Assembly (NCBI GenBank): GCA_947504115.1
Contig: CANNGH010000001.1
Span: 248,001 to 312,000 of the forward strand
DNA length: 64,000 nt
DNA from: an uncultured Sedimentitalea sp.
GTDB lineage: Bacteria > Pseudomonadota > Alphaproteobacteria > Rhodobacterales > Rhodobacteraceae
Direction: 5' to 3'
Shown: positions 45,447-53,735 of the stretch, piece after piece
Layout: each line of letters starts with the position of its first letter
Position numbering within the stretch: position 1 is the stretch's first letter
Notes under the pieces: model-generated
Databases searched by the model: none
Told to the model about the DNA's origin: nothing
What the model saw: only the letters and a program-made list of their open reading frames with translations
Translations under genes and position numbers: made by a program

Positions 45447-45548
45447 CTCATTGGTGTTGGTGGCCCCCGCAAGGGGATGCCTGTCAGGCTTTGGCCAGAG
45501 GACAACGCCCTTCACGCCCCTAACGGGCCTTAAAGAAGGAGATCAGCC
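45447..45548 (+). other. Structured leader of rpsD mRNA
   Basis: About 100 bases. CCCC-GCAA-GGGG (45465-45476) makes a GNRA-capped hairpin extended by GGC/GCC. GCCT-GTC-AGGC (45479-45489) is an alternative hairpin that would compete for the same GCC. GCCC-CTAAC-GGGC (45516-45528) ends just before the ribosome site AAAGAAGGAG. S4 represses its own operon in other bacteria by binding a leader pseudoknot, so this could be an S4 site; that is inference. Confidence 0.45.
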
Positions 45549-46169
45549 GTGACCAAACGCACGTCTGCCAAATACAAACTCGACCGCCGCATGGGCGAAA
45601 ACATCTGGGGCCGCCCGAAATCCCCGGTCAACCGCCGCGAATACGGCCCCGGCCAGCACGGCCAGCGCCGCAAGGGCAAGCTGAGCGATTTCGGCATCCA
45701 GCTGCGCGCCAAGCAGAAGCTCAAGGGCTATTACGGCGACCTGACCGAAAAGCAGTTCCGCCGCATCTATGGCGAAGCCGAGCGTGTCCGTGGCGATACC
45801 GGTGAAAACCTGATCGGCCTGCTGGAGCGTCGTCTGGACGCCGTGGTCTATCGCGCCAAGTTCGTGCCCACGGTGTTCGCCGCGCGTCAGTTCGTGAACC
45901 ATGGCCATGTCAAGGTGAACGGCAAGCGCGTCAACATCCCCTCCTACCGTGTGAAAGAGGGCGACGTGATCGAGGTGCGTGACAAGTCCAAGCAGATGAC
46001 CGCATTGCTTGAGGCGGTGCAGCTTCCCGAGCGCGATGTGCCGGATTACATCGAGGCGGATTATTCCAAGATGACCTGCACCTTCGTGCGTACACCGACC
46101 TTGGGCGATGTGCCCTATCCGGTGATGATGGAGCCCAGCCTGGTTGTCGAATTCTACGCCAAGAACTGA
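45549..46169 (+). CDS. rpsD: 30S ribosomal protein S4
   Basis: A 206-residue primary 16S rRNA-binding protein. The start [21 protein letters not shown] and the S4 RNA-binding domain ([18 protein letters not shown], then [21 protein letters not shown]) are clear. The start codon is GTG after AAGGAG. It is a single-gene unit, away from the main ribosomal clusters, with its own promoter, leader and terminator. Confidence 0.97.
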   Translation: MTKRTSAKYKLDRRMGENIWGRPKSPVNRREYGPGQHGQRRKGKLSDFGIQLRAKQKLKGYYGDLTEKQFRRIYGEAERVRGDTGENLIGLLERRLDAVVYRAKFVPTVFAARQFVNHGHVKVNGKRVNIPSYRVKEGDVIEVRDKSKQMTALLEAVQLPERDVPDYIEADYSKMTCTFVRTPTLGDVPYPVMMEPSLVVEFYAKN

Positions 46170-46197
46170 TCGGTTCGCGCGCCTTGTTTGCGAGACG

Positions 46198-46222
46198 GGC
46201 CGCGCGGTTGCGCGGCCTTTTT
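46198..46222 (+). terminator. Rho-independent terminator of rpsD
   Basis: GGCCGCGC and GCGCGGCC form a perfect 8-bp stem with a GGTT loop, followed by TTTTT, 28 bases after the rpsD stop. Confidence 0.92.
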
Positions 46223-46226
46223 CATT

Positions 46227-46276
46227 GTGGGGGCGCTGCCCCCACGCCCCCCGGGGTATTTTCAACCAGAAAGAAG
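46227..46276. repeat. Extragenic palindromic (REP-like) element
   Basis: GTGGGGGC-GCT-GCCCCCAC is a perfect 8-3-8 hairpin, followed by CGCCCC, CCGGGGTATT and TTCAACCAGAAAGAAG. From memory, this hairpin plus a CCGGG-TATTT-CAGAAAGA tail is a common extragenic repeat in Rhodobacteraceae. Only this one copy lies in the window. Confidence 0.6.
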
Positions 46277-46351
46277 CCGGGTTTGTTCGGGCGGAGCGCT
46301 TTCCACGCCGATCTCCGCCCGATATGACAGTTGCGGTAAGGAGTCCGTGAG

Positions 46352-47437
46352 ATGAACAAGATCGCCCCGCAGCCCGGAATCATGGATATCGCGCTTTATC
46401 AGGGTGGCGCGGCGCATGTTGACGGGGTGGCCAATGTGGTCAAGCTGTCCTCGAACGAGAACCCGTTCGGCCCCAGCCCGCGCGCGATTGCGGCGGTGCA
46501 GGCGGCGGCGGCAGAGATGCACCGCTATCCTTCATCCGATCATGCGGAATTTCGCGCGGCGATCGGCGCGGCGCATGGGCTGGAACCGGAGCGGATCATC
46601 TGCGGCGCGGGCAGCGACGAGATCATCGCGTTGCTGTGTCAGGCCTATGCGGGTCCGGGCGACGAGGTGGTGCATACCGAGCACGGTTTCGCAATGTATC
46701 GCATCTGCGCGCAGGCTGCCGGGGCAACCCCCGTCGAAGTGCCCGAGAGAGAGCGTGTAACCGATGTGGATGCGATCATCGCCGGATGCAGCGCACGTAC
46801 AAAGCTGGTTTTCATCGCCAATCCCAACAATCCCACCGGCACCATGATCGGCGCGGGCGAGGTGGCGCGCCTTGCCGATGCCATTCCACCGCAGGCGATT
46901 CTGGTGCTGGACGGGGCCTATGCCGAGTATATTGACGGTTTCGATGGCGGCGCGGCTGAGGTCAGGGCACGCGAAAACGTGGTGATGACGCGCACGTTTT
47001 CCAAGCTTTACGGATTGGGGGGCTTGCGTGTGGGCTGGGCGTATGGACCGCAGGCGATCATCGACGTGCTGAACCGGGTGCGCGGGCCGTTCAACCTTTC
47101 GGCGGCGGGAATCGTGGGTGCGCAGGCCGCGCTGGCCGATACCGACTATACCGAGCAGTGTCGTGCCGAGAACGCGCGCTGGCGCAACTGGCTGGCCGAG
47201 GCGCTGGCCGAAATCGGCGTGCCATCGGATACGTCCTGCGCCAATTTCATTCTTGCGCGTTTCGCCAGCCAGGCCGAGGCCGAGGCCTGCGACCTGCATC
47301 TGCAGGCCAACGGGCTGATCGTGCGCCGCGTGACGGCATACAAGCTGCCCGCTGCGCTGCGCATCACCATCGGGAACGAGGCCGCCTGCCGCCGGATCGC
47401 CGCTGCCATCGCCGGGTTCAAGGGCAAGGGCGCATGA
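46352..47437 (+). CDS. hisC: Histidinol-phosphate/aromatic aminotransferase
   Basis: A 361-residue PLP enzyme of the HisC subgroup. N-terminal [16 protein letters not shown] lysine in [17 protein letters not shown], and Asp/Tyr in [10 protein letters not shown]. It acts in histidine synthesis and, in this operon position next to tyrC, probably also in transamination of aromatic 2-oxo acids. The start follows AAGGAG. It overlaps tyrC by four bases (ATGA). Confidence 0.93.
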   Translation: MNKIAPQPGIMDIALYQGGAAHVDGVANVVKLSSNENPFGPSPRAIAAVQAAAAEMHRYPSSDHAEFRAAIGAAHGLEPERIICGAGSDEIIALLCQAYAGPGDEVVHTEHGFAMYRICAQAAGATPVEVPERERVTDVDAIIAGCSARTKLVFIANPNNPTGTMIGAGEVARLADAIPPQAILVLDGAYAEYIDGFDGGAAEVRARENVVMTRTFSKLYGLGGLRVGWAYGPQAIIDVLNRVRGPFNLSAAGIVGAQAALADTDYTEQCRAENARWRNWLAEALAEIGVPSDTSCANFILARFASQAEAEACDLHLQANGLIVRRVTAYKLPAALRITIGNEAACRRIAAAIAGFKGKGA

Positions 47438-48357
47438 GCGGCCCGATTTATGACCGCGTCGCCTTGATCGGGCTGGGACTGATCGCGTCGTCCATGTTCT
47501 GGGCAATCAAGCGTGCAGGCGTGGCGGGCGAGGTGACGGGCTATGCCCGCTCGCAGGCGACCCGCGACACCGCCCGCAGGATTGGCCTATGTGATCGGGT
47601 TTGCGACAACGCCGCCGAGGCGGTCGAGGGTGCGGACCTTGTGGTGCTCTGTGTGCCGGTTGGCGCCATGGGGCAGGTCGCCGCCGAGATCGCGCCTGCG
47701 CTGAAACCGGGCGCGACGCTCAGCGATGTCGGCTCGGTCAAGGGCGCGGTCATTGCCGCCGTGCAGCCGCATCTGCCCGAGGATGTGTATTTCGTTCCGG
47801 CGCATCCGCTGGCGGGAACCGAACATTCCGGGCCCGAGAGCGGTTTTGCGGAATTGTTCGACAACCGCTGGTGTCTGGTGGTTCCGGTCAACGGCACCGA
47901 GGAAGCCCCTGTCGCGCAGTTGCGGACCTTCTGGGAGGCGCTGGGCGCGCATGTCGAGATCATGGATCCCGACCACCACGATCTTGTGCTGGCCGTGACA
48001 AGCCACACGCCGCATCTGATCGCCTATACGATGGTAGGTGTCGCCGACGATCTGCGCCGGGTGACCGACAGCGAGGTCATCAAGTATTCCGCCGCCGGTT
48101 TTCGCGATTTCACCCGGATCGCGGCCAGCGATCCGACCATGTGGCGCGATGTCTTCCTGTCCAACAAGGATGCGACGCTGGAAATCCTGGGGCGCTTCAC
48201 CGAGGAATTGTTCGCCCTGCAACGCGCCATCCGCACCGGGGACGGCGCGCATCTGCACGATTACTTCACCCGCACGCGTGCCATTCGCCGTGGCATCATC
48301 GAAGCCGGACAGGATACCGATGCGCCGGATTTCGGGCGCGCCAAGGGCCGGAAATGA
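47434..48357 (+). CDS. tyrC: Prephenate/arogenate dehydrogenase
   Basis: A 307-residue NAD-dependent dehydrogenase of tyrosine synthesis. The Rossmann motif is GLGLIASSM; the TyrA catalytic region is [17 protein letters not shown], with the His in the ITSHTPHL-like [11 protein letters not shown]. No chorismate mutase or ACT domain is present, matching the stand-alone TyrC form. Start and stop overlap hisC and the extensin-like gene as ATGA, so all three are translationally coupled. Confidence 0.93.
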   Translation: MSGPIYDRVALIGLGLIASSMFWAIKRAGVAGEVTGYARSQATRDTARRIGLCDRVCDNAAEAVEGADLVVLCVPVGAMGQVAAEIAPALKPGATLSDVGSVKGAVIAAVQPHLPEDVYFVPAHPLAGTEHSGPESGFAELFDNRWCLVVPVNGTEEAPVAQLRTFWEALGAHVEIMDPDHHDLVLAVTSHTPHLIAYTMVGVADDLRRVTDSEVIKYSAAGFRDFTRIAASDPTMWRDVFLSNKDATLEILGRFTEELFALQRAIRTGDGAHLHDYFTRTRAIRRGIIEAGQDTDAPDFGRAKGRK

Positions 48358-49175
48358 AAGCGTTGGCGGCCATTCTCGCCTTATGCGCGGCGCTGCCGGT
48401 CGGCGCCGGGGCGCCTGCGGAATCCTCCCGGCCGGTTGCGCGGAATATCGCGGTGCCGGCAGCGCTCGACAACCTTCGGACCGCACGCAAGGTGGCCATC
48501 GCACATACAAGACCGATGCCGCGTCCACCCTCTCCGCAGGAGCTTTTGGCGGCGTCGCGCCCGGTGCTGGCCTTTGCCGGGCCAAAATCGTCGCTGCGTC
48601 CGTGGGTCCGACCCGATAGCGTGGTGCAGCAGGCCGTGGCTCGACAGCAGATGCGCGAGAAAGGGGCGGTTTGCGGTGACATGGATATCCAGGGCGGAGA
48701 AATCGGCGATGTGCCGGGCAAGCTGCGCGGGTGCGGAATCGCCGATGCCGTTCGCGTGCGGTCGGTGGCTGGGGTGACGCTCAGCCAGGCGGCGGTGATG
48801 GATTGCCCCACGGCGCGCGCGCTCAAGACATGGGTGGAGCAGGGCGCGAAACCGGCGTTCCGCTCGTTCGGCTCGCTGGCGGGGATGCAGGTCGCGGCCC
48901 ATTACACCTGCCGCACGCGCAACAACCAACGCGGCGCGAAGATCTCGGAACATGGCAAGGGCCGGGCCATCGACATATCCGCCTTTGTCATGCGCGACGG
49001 CGGGGTGATCTCGGTGCTCGACCACTGGGGAAAGGGTCGCAAGCTGCGCCGCGCTTATCGTGCCGGCTGCGAGATTTTCGGCACGACGCTGGGGCCGGGA
49101 TCGGACCCGCATCACCGCGATCATTTCCATTTCGATACCGCCCGTTATCGCGCCGGGTCCTATTGCGGCGGTTAA
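48354..49175 (+). CDS. Extensin-like family protein, exported
   Basis: A 273-residue protein with a signal peptide ([20 protein letters not shown]). The C-terminal half fits the extensin-like domain common in alphaproteobacteria: CGIADAVRVRSVAGV, the Cys pairs (Cys in CPTARALK and YTCRTRNN), then SEHGKGRAIDISAF and DPHHRDHFHFDTARY. The His/Asp set in HGKGRAIDIS and HHRDHFHFD resembles a zinc D-Ala-D-Ala peptidase-type site (VanY/MepA-like), so a cell-wall hydrolase role is possible. It shares an operon with tyrC. Confidence 0.85.
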   Translation: MKALAAILALCAALPVGAGAPAESSRPVARNIAVPAALDNLRTARKVAIAHTRPMPRPPSPQELLAASRPVLAFAGPKSSLRPWVRPDSVVQQAVARQQMREKGAVCGDMDIQGGEIGDVPGKLRGCGIADAVRVRSVAGVTLSQAAVMDCPTARALKTWVEQGAKPAFRSFGSLAGMQVAAHYTCRTRNNQRGAKISEHGKGRAIDISAFVMRDGGVISVLDHWGKGRKLRRAYRAGCEIFGTTLGPGSDPHHRDHFHFDTARYRAGSYCGG

Positions 49176-49217
49176 AGCGTGTCGCGTTTAGCAGAATTCG
49201 ATTGAACGCGACATGCT
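49176..49217. repeat. Extragenic inverted repeat between convergent genes
   Basis: AGCGTGTCGCGTT pairs with AACGCGACATGCT (12 of 13, one G-U) around a 16-base loop and fills exactly the gap between two convergent stops. This GTGTCGCGTT/AACGCGACA type of palindrome is widespread between genes of alphaproteobacteria as I recall. It may end transcription from both sides. Confidence 0.6.
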
Positions 49218-50219
49218 CTAGCGCAGGATCAGGCGCGGCGCCGGACCCAGCGGCAACAGGCCGAAATAGACCTTGCCGTTGCGCAGAGCCAGCGTCGCGT
49301 CCAGCGCATCGCCCTTGCCGCCGATCCCCGACAGCATCGACAGGACCTGTTCGGACGCAGCCGCCGACCGGGGCGACAGCGCGCCGCTTTCGCGCGCAAG
49401 TACCAGCATGTCGCGCCAGTTCACGGCCTTGAGCGTGACCTGGCCGTCGGGAAACCCCTGTTCGTCAACGGTGACGTTTCCGGCTGCTTTCACCTGCAAC
49501 GGGCCCCATTCGATCTGTGCCAGCGACAGGTCGATGGCGGCGGGTTGGGGGCGGCGCTCTTCCAGGGCACGGCGGTCCCAGGGGCGGTCGAACCCGACCC
49601 GCATGGTCACGGCGAGACTGCCGAAGGTTTCGGGAAGGGTGCTGTTACTGACGGGATCGTCGCGCAGCAAAGGGCCGGCGATCACGCCTGCGGCGTCAAG
49701 GTCGATGTCGTAAACCTCGGGTCTGTCGGTCTGGACCATCGTCATGGCGATTGTTTGCGCGGTGAACAGGGTTCCGTCCTCGCGGCGCACACTCAGCGGG
49801 CCGGATTGCAGCGCCATGCGCTCAAGTTCCAGCCCCAGACCGGGGGCCAGATGCAGGTCCGCATGCATGTCCTGCGCCGCGATCACCGCTGTGCGATCAA
49901 GCCACGAGAGGCGCTGGGGGCTGGCGGGAAACTGCAGGCTCAGCCAACCCGGCCAGATCGCCGGGCTTTGCAGATGCAGCCAGTCGGCCTGCCACGCGAT
50001 GCCGGTGGCGGGATCGGCCAGTGCGGGATTGTCCAGCGCGGTGATCAGGTGCAGCGGATAGCCCGAGGTGGACATCGCGGCGTAATCCGCCTGCCAGCCG
50101 TGTTCCTGCTGCGCGTCGAACCAGTTGGCGATGCTGCGGCGCATCATGTAGCCCGCGCCGTACCACCACGCCGACCAGAGCAGCCCCAGAACCACCAGAA
50201 TTTTCAGCACGCGGATCAT
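49218..50219 (-). CDS. DUF2125 family protein
   Basis: A 333-residue protein with one N-terminal membrane anchor (VLKILVVLGLLWSAWWYGAGY) and a large periplasmic part. It fits DUF2125: GWQADYAAMSTSGYPLHL, DWLHLQSPAIWPG, and repeated beta-strand pairs as in AsmA/YdgA-like lipid-transfer proteins. Function unknown, presumably envelope-related. The ATG at 50219 begins the anchor. It is divergent from the ChaC-like gene. Confidence 0.82.
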   Translation of the reverse strand: MIRVLKILVVLGLLWSAWWYGAGYMMRRSIANWFDAQQEHGWQADYAAMSTSGYPLHLITALDNPALADPATGIAWQADWLHLQSPAIWPGWLSLQFPASPQRLSWLDRTAVIAAQDMHADLHLAPGLGLELERMALQSGPLSVRREDGTLFTAQTIAMTMVQTDRPEVYDIDLDAAGVIAGPLLRDDPVSNSTLPETFGSLAVTMRVGFDRPWDRRALEERRPQPAAIDLSLAQIEWGPLQVKAAGNVTVDEQGFPDGQVTLKAVNWRDMLVLARESGALSPRSAAASEQVLSMLSGIGGKGDALDATLALRNGKVYFGLLPLGPAPRLILR

Positions 50220-50285
50220 GCGCCGACCCCTTTTCCCTGCGCGTGCTTTGTTGTTTACAGGGACCATGAAACAAGGACCAGTGCG

Positions 50286-50816
50286 ATGACGATGTGGGTG
50301 TTCGGCTATGGCTCGTTGCTGTGGAATCCGGGATTCGAGGTGACGCGGCGTGTGGTGGCGACCCTGCCGGGGTATCGCCGCTCGTTCTGCATGCGCTCGA
50401 TCCACCATCGAGGCACGCCCGAGGTGCCGGGCCTTGTGCTGGCGCTGGACGCCGCACCGGGTGTGGCCTGCACCGGCATGGCGCTGGCCGTCGCGCCGGG
50501 GCAGGAGGCGCAGACGCTGGACTATCTGCGGGCGCGCGAACTGATCTCTTCGGCCTATCTGGAGCGCGACCTGACGATCACGCTGCAGGACGGCGCCGAG
50601 GTCTGCGCGGTGACCTATGTGATCGACTCAGAACACGAGCAATATTGCAGCGATTTGCCGCTTGAGGAACAGGCCAATATCATCGCGCGTGCCGTGGGCG
50701 ATCGCGGTGCGAACACCGAATACCTGTTCAACACCGCCGACCATCTGGCCGAGGTCGGGCTGCACGATCCCGATCTGGACTGGCTGGCGCAGCGGGTGCG
50801 GGGCCTGACCGGATAA
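50286..50816 (+). CDS. chaC: ChaC-like gamma-glutamylcyclotransferase
   Basis: A 176-residue enzyme expected to cleave glutathione to 5-oxoproline and Cys-Gly. The substrate-binding loop is VFGYGSLLWNPGFE; SIHHRGTPEVPGLVLALD and YLRARELISSAYLERD follow, the latter with the probable catalytic Glu. The first ATG (50286) is followed by another two codons later; AAGGA lies upstream. The hydroxyacylglutathione hydrolase gene at 56 kb is another glutathione-linked gene but is not adjacent. Confidence 0.88.
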   Translation: MTMWVFGYGSLLWNPGFEVTRRVVATLPGYRRSFCMRSIHHRGTPEVPGLVLALDAAPGVACTGMALAVAPGQEAQTLDYLRARELISSAYLERDLTITLQDGAEVCAVTYVIDSEHEQYCSDLPLEEQANIIARAVGDRGANTEYLFNTADHLAEVGLHDPDLDWLAQRVRGLTG

Positions 50817-50884
50817 AGCCTTGGCGTTTCCCGGACATTCTTTATAGGGTGCGCCCGAGAAGAAACGTGTCAGGATCCAGCCGC

Positions 50885-52078
50885 ATGGCGCAACCAGACC
50901 GCAAACCCCGGCCCCAGTTCACGCAGCCGGTCCGCCAGATCGTGTCGATGGTTCTGGTTCTCGTGCTGGCAGGTGCCGGCGCGGTTCTGGCGCTGCCGCG
51001 CGTGTTGCCGGTGTTTCAGGCCAATCCCTATCTCAACGGGTTCATCTTTTTCGTCTTCGTGATCGGCGTGCTGGCCTGCTTCTGGCAGGTGATCCAATTG
51101 GCCGGGTCAGTCCGCTGGATCGAACGGTTCGTCTCGGGCGATCGCGAGCAGACCAGATCCGCACCGCAATTGCTGGCGCCATTGGCGTCGCTTCTGCGTT
51201 CGCGGGCCGAGCGGATGCAACTGGGCGCGACCTCGACCCGCTCGATCCTGGATTCGGTCGCCACCCGCATCGACGAAGAGCGCGAGATTACGCGCTATAT
51301 CGTCAACCTGCTGATTTTCCTCGGCCTGCTGGGCACGTTCTATGGTCTTGCGACCACGGTGCCCGCCGTGGTCGAAACCATTCGCAGCCTTGCCCCGCAG
51401 GAGGGCGAAGAGGCGATCGGCGTCTTCAACCGCCTGATGAGCGGGCTTGAGGCGCAGTTGGGCGGCATGGGCGTGGCGTTTGCGTCGTCGCTGATGGGGC
51501 TGACCGGATCGCTGATCGTGGGCCTGCTGGAATTGTTCGCCGGGCACGGGCAAAACCGGTTCTACCGCGAGCTTGAGGAATGGCTGTCATCTTTCACGCG
51601 GGTCGGGTTTTCCTCGGGGGAGGAGGGCGGTAGCACCGGCAGCGATGTGATGGTGACGGTGCTGGACCAGATGGCCGAGCAGATGGATGTGCTGCATGCG
51701 ACGTTCCGCCAGTCCGACGAGGGGCGCGCGGCGCTTGATCGCAAGCTGGGCGAACTGATCGATGGCATCGCGCAGATGAACGACCGTCTGGACCAGTCCG
51801 ACGCTACCGCCGTCGCGCTTGATCGCGTGGCCGGGGCGCAGGACCGGCTGACCGAGCTTTTGCGCGACCATGGGCCGGGCGAGGGGATCGACGCCGAAAG
51901 CCGGATGCGGCTGCGTTCGATCGATGTGCAGATGCTGCGCATCCTCGAGGAAATCTCGGCCGGGCGACAAGAAAGCCTTGCGGAATTGCGCAAGGATATC
52001 GATCGGTTGGTCCGGGCCTTTGCGCATCCGCGCGGCGCGGCGCGCGCCGGCATCATGGATGACGGGAGGGAGAGTTAG
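50885..52078 (+). CDS. MotA/TolQ/ExbB-family proton channel subunit
   Basis: A 397-residue membrane protein. Two hydrophobic segments (about residues 20-38 and 52-75) are followed by the MotA/TolQ/ExbB channel core with two more (NLLIFLGLLGTFYGLATT; GMGVAFASSLMGLTGSLIVG). The C-terminal 150 residues are charged and probably coiled-coil, longer than in ExbB. The partner with a MotB-like design starts 3 bp later. Together they look like a non-flagellar proton-driven stator. The ATG at 50885 follows CAGGA. Confidence 0.85.
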   Translation: MAQPDRKPRPQFTQPVRQIVSMVLVLVLAGAGAVLALPRVLPVFQANPYLNGFIFFVFVIGVLACFWQVIQLAGSVRWIERFVSGDREQTRSAPQLLAPLASLLRSRAERMQLGATSTRSILDSVATRIDEEREITRYIVNLLIFLGLLGTFYGLATTVPAVVETIRSLAPQEGEEAIGVFNRLMSGLEAQLGGMGVAFASSLMGLTGSLIVGLLELFAGHGQNRFYRELEEWLSSFTRVGFSSGEEGGSTGSDVMVTVLDQMAEQMDVLHATFRQSDEGRAALDRKLGELIDGIAQMNDRLDQSDATAVALDRVAGAQDRLTELLRDHGPGEGIDAESRMRLRSIDVQMLRILEEISAGRQESLAELRKDIDRLVRAFAHPRGAARAGIMDDGRES

Positions 52079-52081
52079 GGC

Positions 52082-53662
52082 ATGGCCCTGCAACGGCGCA
52101 CAGGACAACGGTTTCAGGCGTCGATCTGGCCCGGTTTCGTCGATGCGATGACCGGGCTTTTGCTGGTGCTGATGTTCCTGCTGACCATCTTCATGGTGGT
52201 GCAGTTCGTCTTGCGCGAAACCATCAGCGGGCAGGAAACCGAACTGGACGCGCTGACGGACGAGGTCGGCGCGCTGTCCTCGGCACTCGGGATGGAGGAG
52301 CAGCGCGCGGGCGACCTTGAGGCGCGGCTGGGCGCGCTGAACGCGGCGCTGAGCACGGCACAATCCGATCTCGCGGCGGCGCGGGACGAGCTGGCCAGCC
52401 AGTCGGACCGTATCGCGTCACTGGCCGCCGCGCGGGATCGTGCCGAGGGCCGCGTCGCCGATCTGGAACAGACCCGCACCGAACTGCTGAGCGAACAGGA
52501 GGCGCTGAACACCGCGCTGGCGCAAAGCCGCGAGGAGATCGACGCGCAGGCCGAAGCCGCCCGTCTGGCCGCCGCCAAACGCGAGGCGCTGGAGGCATTG
52601 GTCGCCGATTTGCGCAGTGAAACCAGCCAGGCGCAGGATCGCGCCGCCGCCTTGCAGGACCAGTTGAGCGATGAAGAAGCCGCCCGTCTGGCCGAGGCCG
52701 CCGCGGCGCAGGCTTTGCGCGACAAGCTGGAAAATGCCGATGCCGAACTGACCGCGATGGCCCTGTCGCTGGAACGCCAGCGGCAGGAGGCCGAGGACAC
52801 GCTGGACCTGCTGGCCGCCGCCGAGGCGGTGCGCGCGGAGCTTGAGACGGATCTGGAACAGGCGTCCGAACAGGCCGATGCGCGGGCCGACCGCCTGGCC
52901 ATCGCGCGCGCGGCGCTGGCCGAGCAGAAAGAGGTCTCGACCGAGGCACAGCGCCAGACTGCGCTGTTGAACCAGCAGGTCGCGGCGCTGCGGGGCCAGT
53001 TGGGGCAATTGCAGGCGCTTCTGGACGACTACAAGAAGCGGGACGCGGCGGCGCAGGTGCAGATGGAGAACCTGGGCACGGATCTGAACGCCGCCCTCGC
53101 GCGCGCCGCCTCGGAAGAGCGCAAGCGCCGTCTGCTGGAAGAATCCGAACGCCAAAGGCTAGCGCAGGAAGCCGAGGAATTGCGGGCGCAGGCCAAGGAT
53201 CTGGAACGCTATCGGTCGGAATTCTTCGGACGGTTGCGCGATCTTCTGAGCAATCAGGAAGGCGTGCGTATCGAGGGCGACCGGTTCGTGTTCTCCTCCG
53301 AAGTGCTGTTTCCCTCGGGCAGCGCCCAGTTGTCGCAAGAGGGCCGGCAGCAGATCGCACGGGTGGCCGGCATCCTGCGCGGCATCATCGACGACATTCC
53401 GCCCGAACTCGACTGGGTGATCCGGGTGGACGGGCATACCGACGACACGCCGCTCAGCGGATTCGGCAGATATACCGACAATTGGGAACTCAGCCAGGCG
53501 CGGGCGCTGTCGGTGGTGCGCTACATGGTGGATGCGCTCGACATTCCGCCCGATAGGCTGACCGCCAACGGTTTCGGACAGTTCCAGCCGGTCAATACGG
53601 CCGACACGCCCGAAGCCCGCGCGCAGAATCGCCGGATCGAACTGAAGCTGACCGAGAAATAG
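52082..53662 (+). CDS. MotB/OmpA-like stator subunit with long coiled coil
   Basis: A 526-residue protein. The N-terminal span WPGFVDAMTGLLLVLMF carries Asp21, at the place of the proton-binding Asp of MotB, TolR and ZorB. Residues about 45-395 are an almost unbroken Ala/Glu/Leu-rich coiled coil. The last 130 residues are an OmpA/MotB peptidoglycan-binding domain (FPSGSAQLSQEG, RVDGHTDDTPL, NWELSQARALSVVRYM). A stator anchored to the wall through a tether of about 350 residues is far longer than MotB. It lies 3 bp after the ExbB-like gene; no flagellar, tol or zorya genes accompany it. Confidence 0.85.
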   Translation: MALQRRTGQRFQASIWPGFVDAMTGLLLVLMFLLTIFMVVQFVLRETISGQETELDALTDEVGALSSALGMEEQRAGDLEARLGALNAALSTAQSDLAAARDELASQSDRIASLAAARDRAEGRVADLEQTRTELLSEQEALNTALAQSREEIDAQAEAARLAAAKREALEALVADLRSETSQAQDRAAALQDQLSDEEAARLAEAAAAQALRDKLENADAELTAMALSLERQRQEAEDTLDLLAAAEAVRAELETDLEQASEQADARADRLAIARAALAEQKEVSTEAQRQTALLNQQVAALRGQLGQLQALLDDYKKRDAAAQVQMENLGTDLNAALARAASEERKRRLLEESERQRLAQEAEELRAQAKDLERYRSEFFGRLRDLLSNQEGVRIEGDRFVFSSEVLFPSGSAQLSQEGRQQIARVAGILRGIIDDIPPELDWVIRVDGHTDDTPLSGFGRYTDNWELSQARALSVVRYMVDALDIPPDRLTANGFGQFQPVNTADTPEARAQNRRIELKLTEK

Positions 53663-53673
53663 CGTTCCGAACG

Positions 53674-53707
53674 AAAAAGCCCGCCGCGATCTGATATCGC
53701 GGCGGGC
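53674..53707. terminator. Terminator between the convergent stator and clpA genes
   Basis: A perfect 12-bp stem, GCCCGCCGCGAT with ATCGCGGCGGGC, and a 5-base loop. An A-run on its left gives a U-tract for the minus-strand clpA. Confidence 0.85.
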
Positions 53708-53735
53708 GCAACCGGCAACGGGTGCCGTTTTCTGG

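Noticed and set aside
50885..53662. Complete Zorya defence system
   Set aside because: Only a ZorA/ZorB-like pair is present. The next genes are clpA and chaC, with no zorC, zorD helicase or zorE nuclease, and similar pairs look like ordinary chromosome genes.
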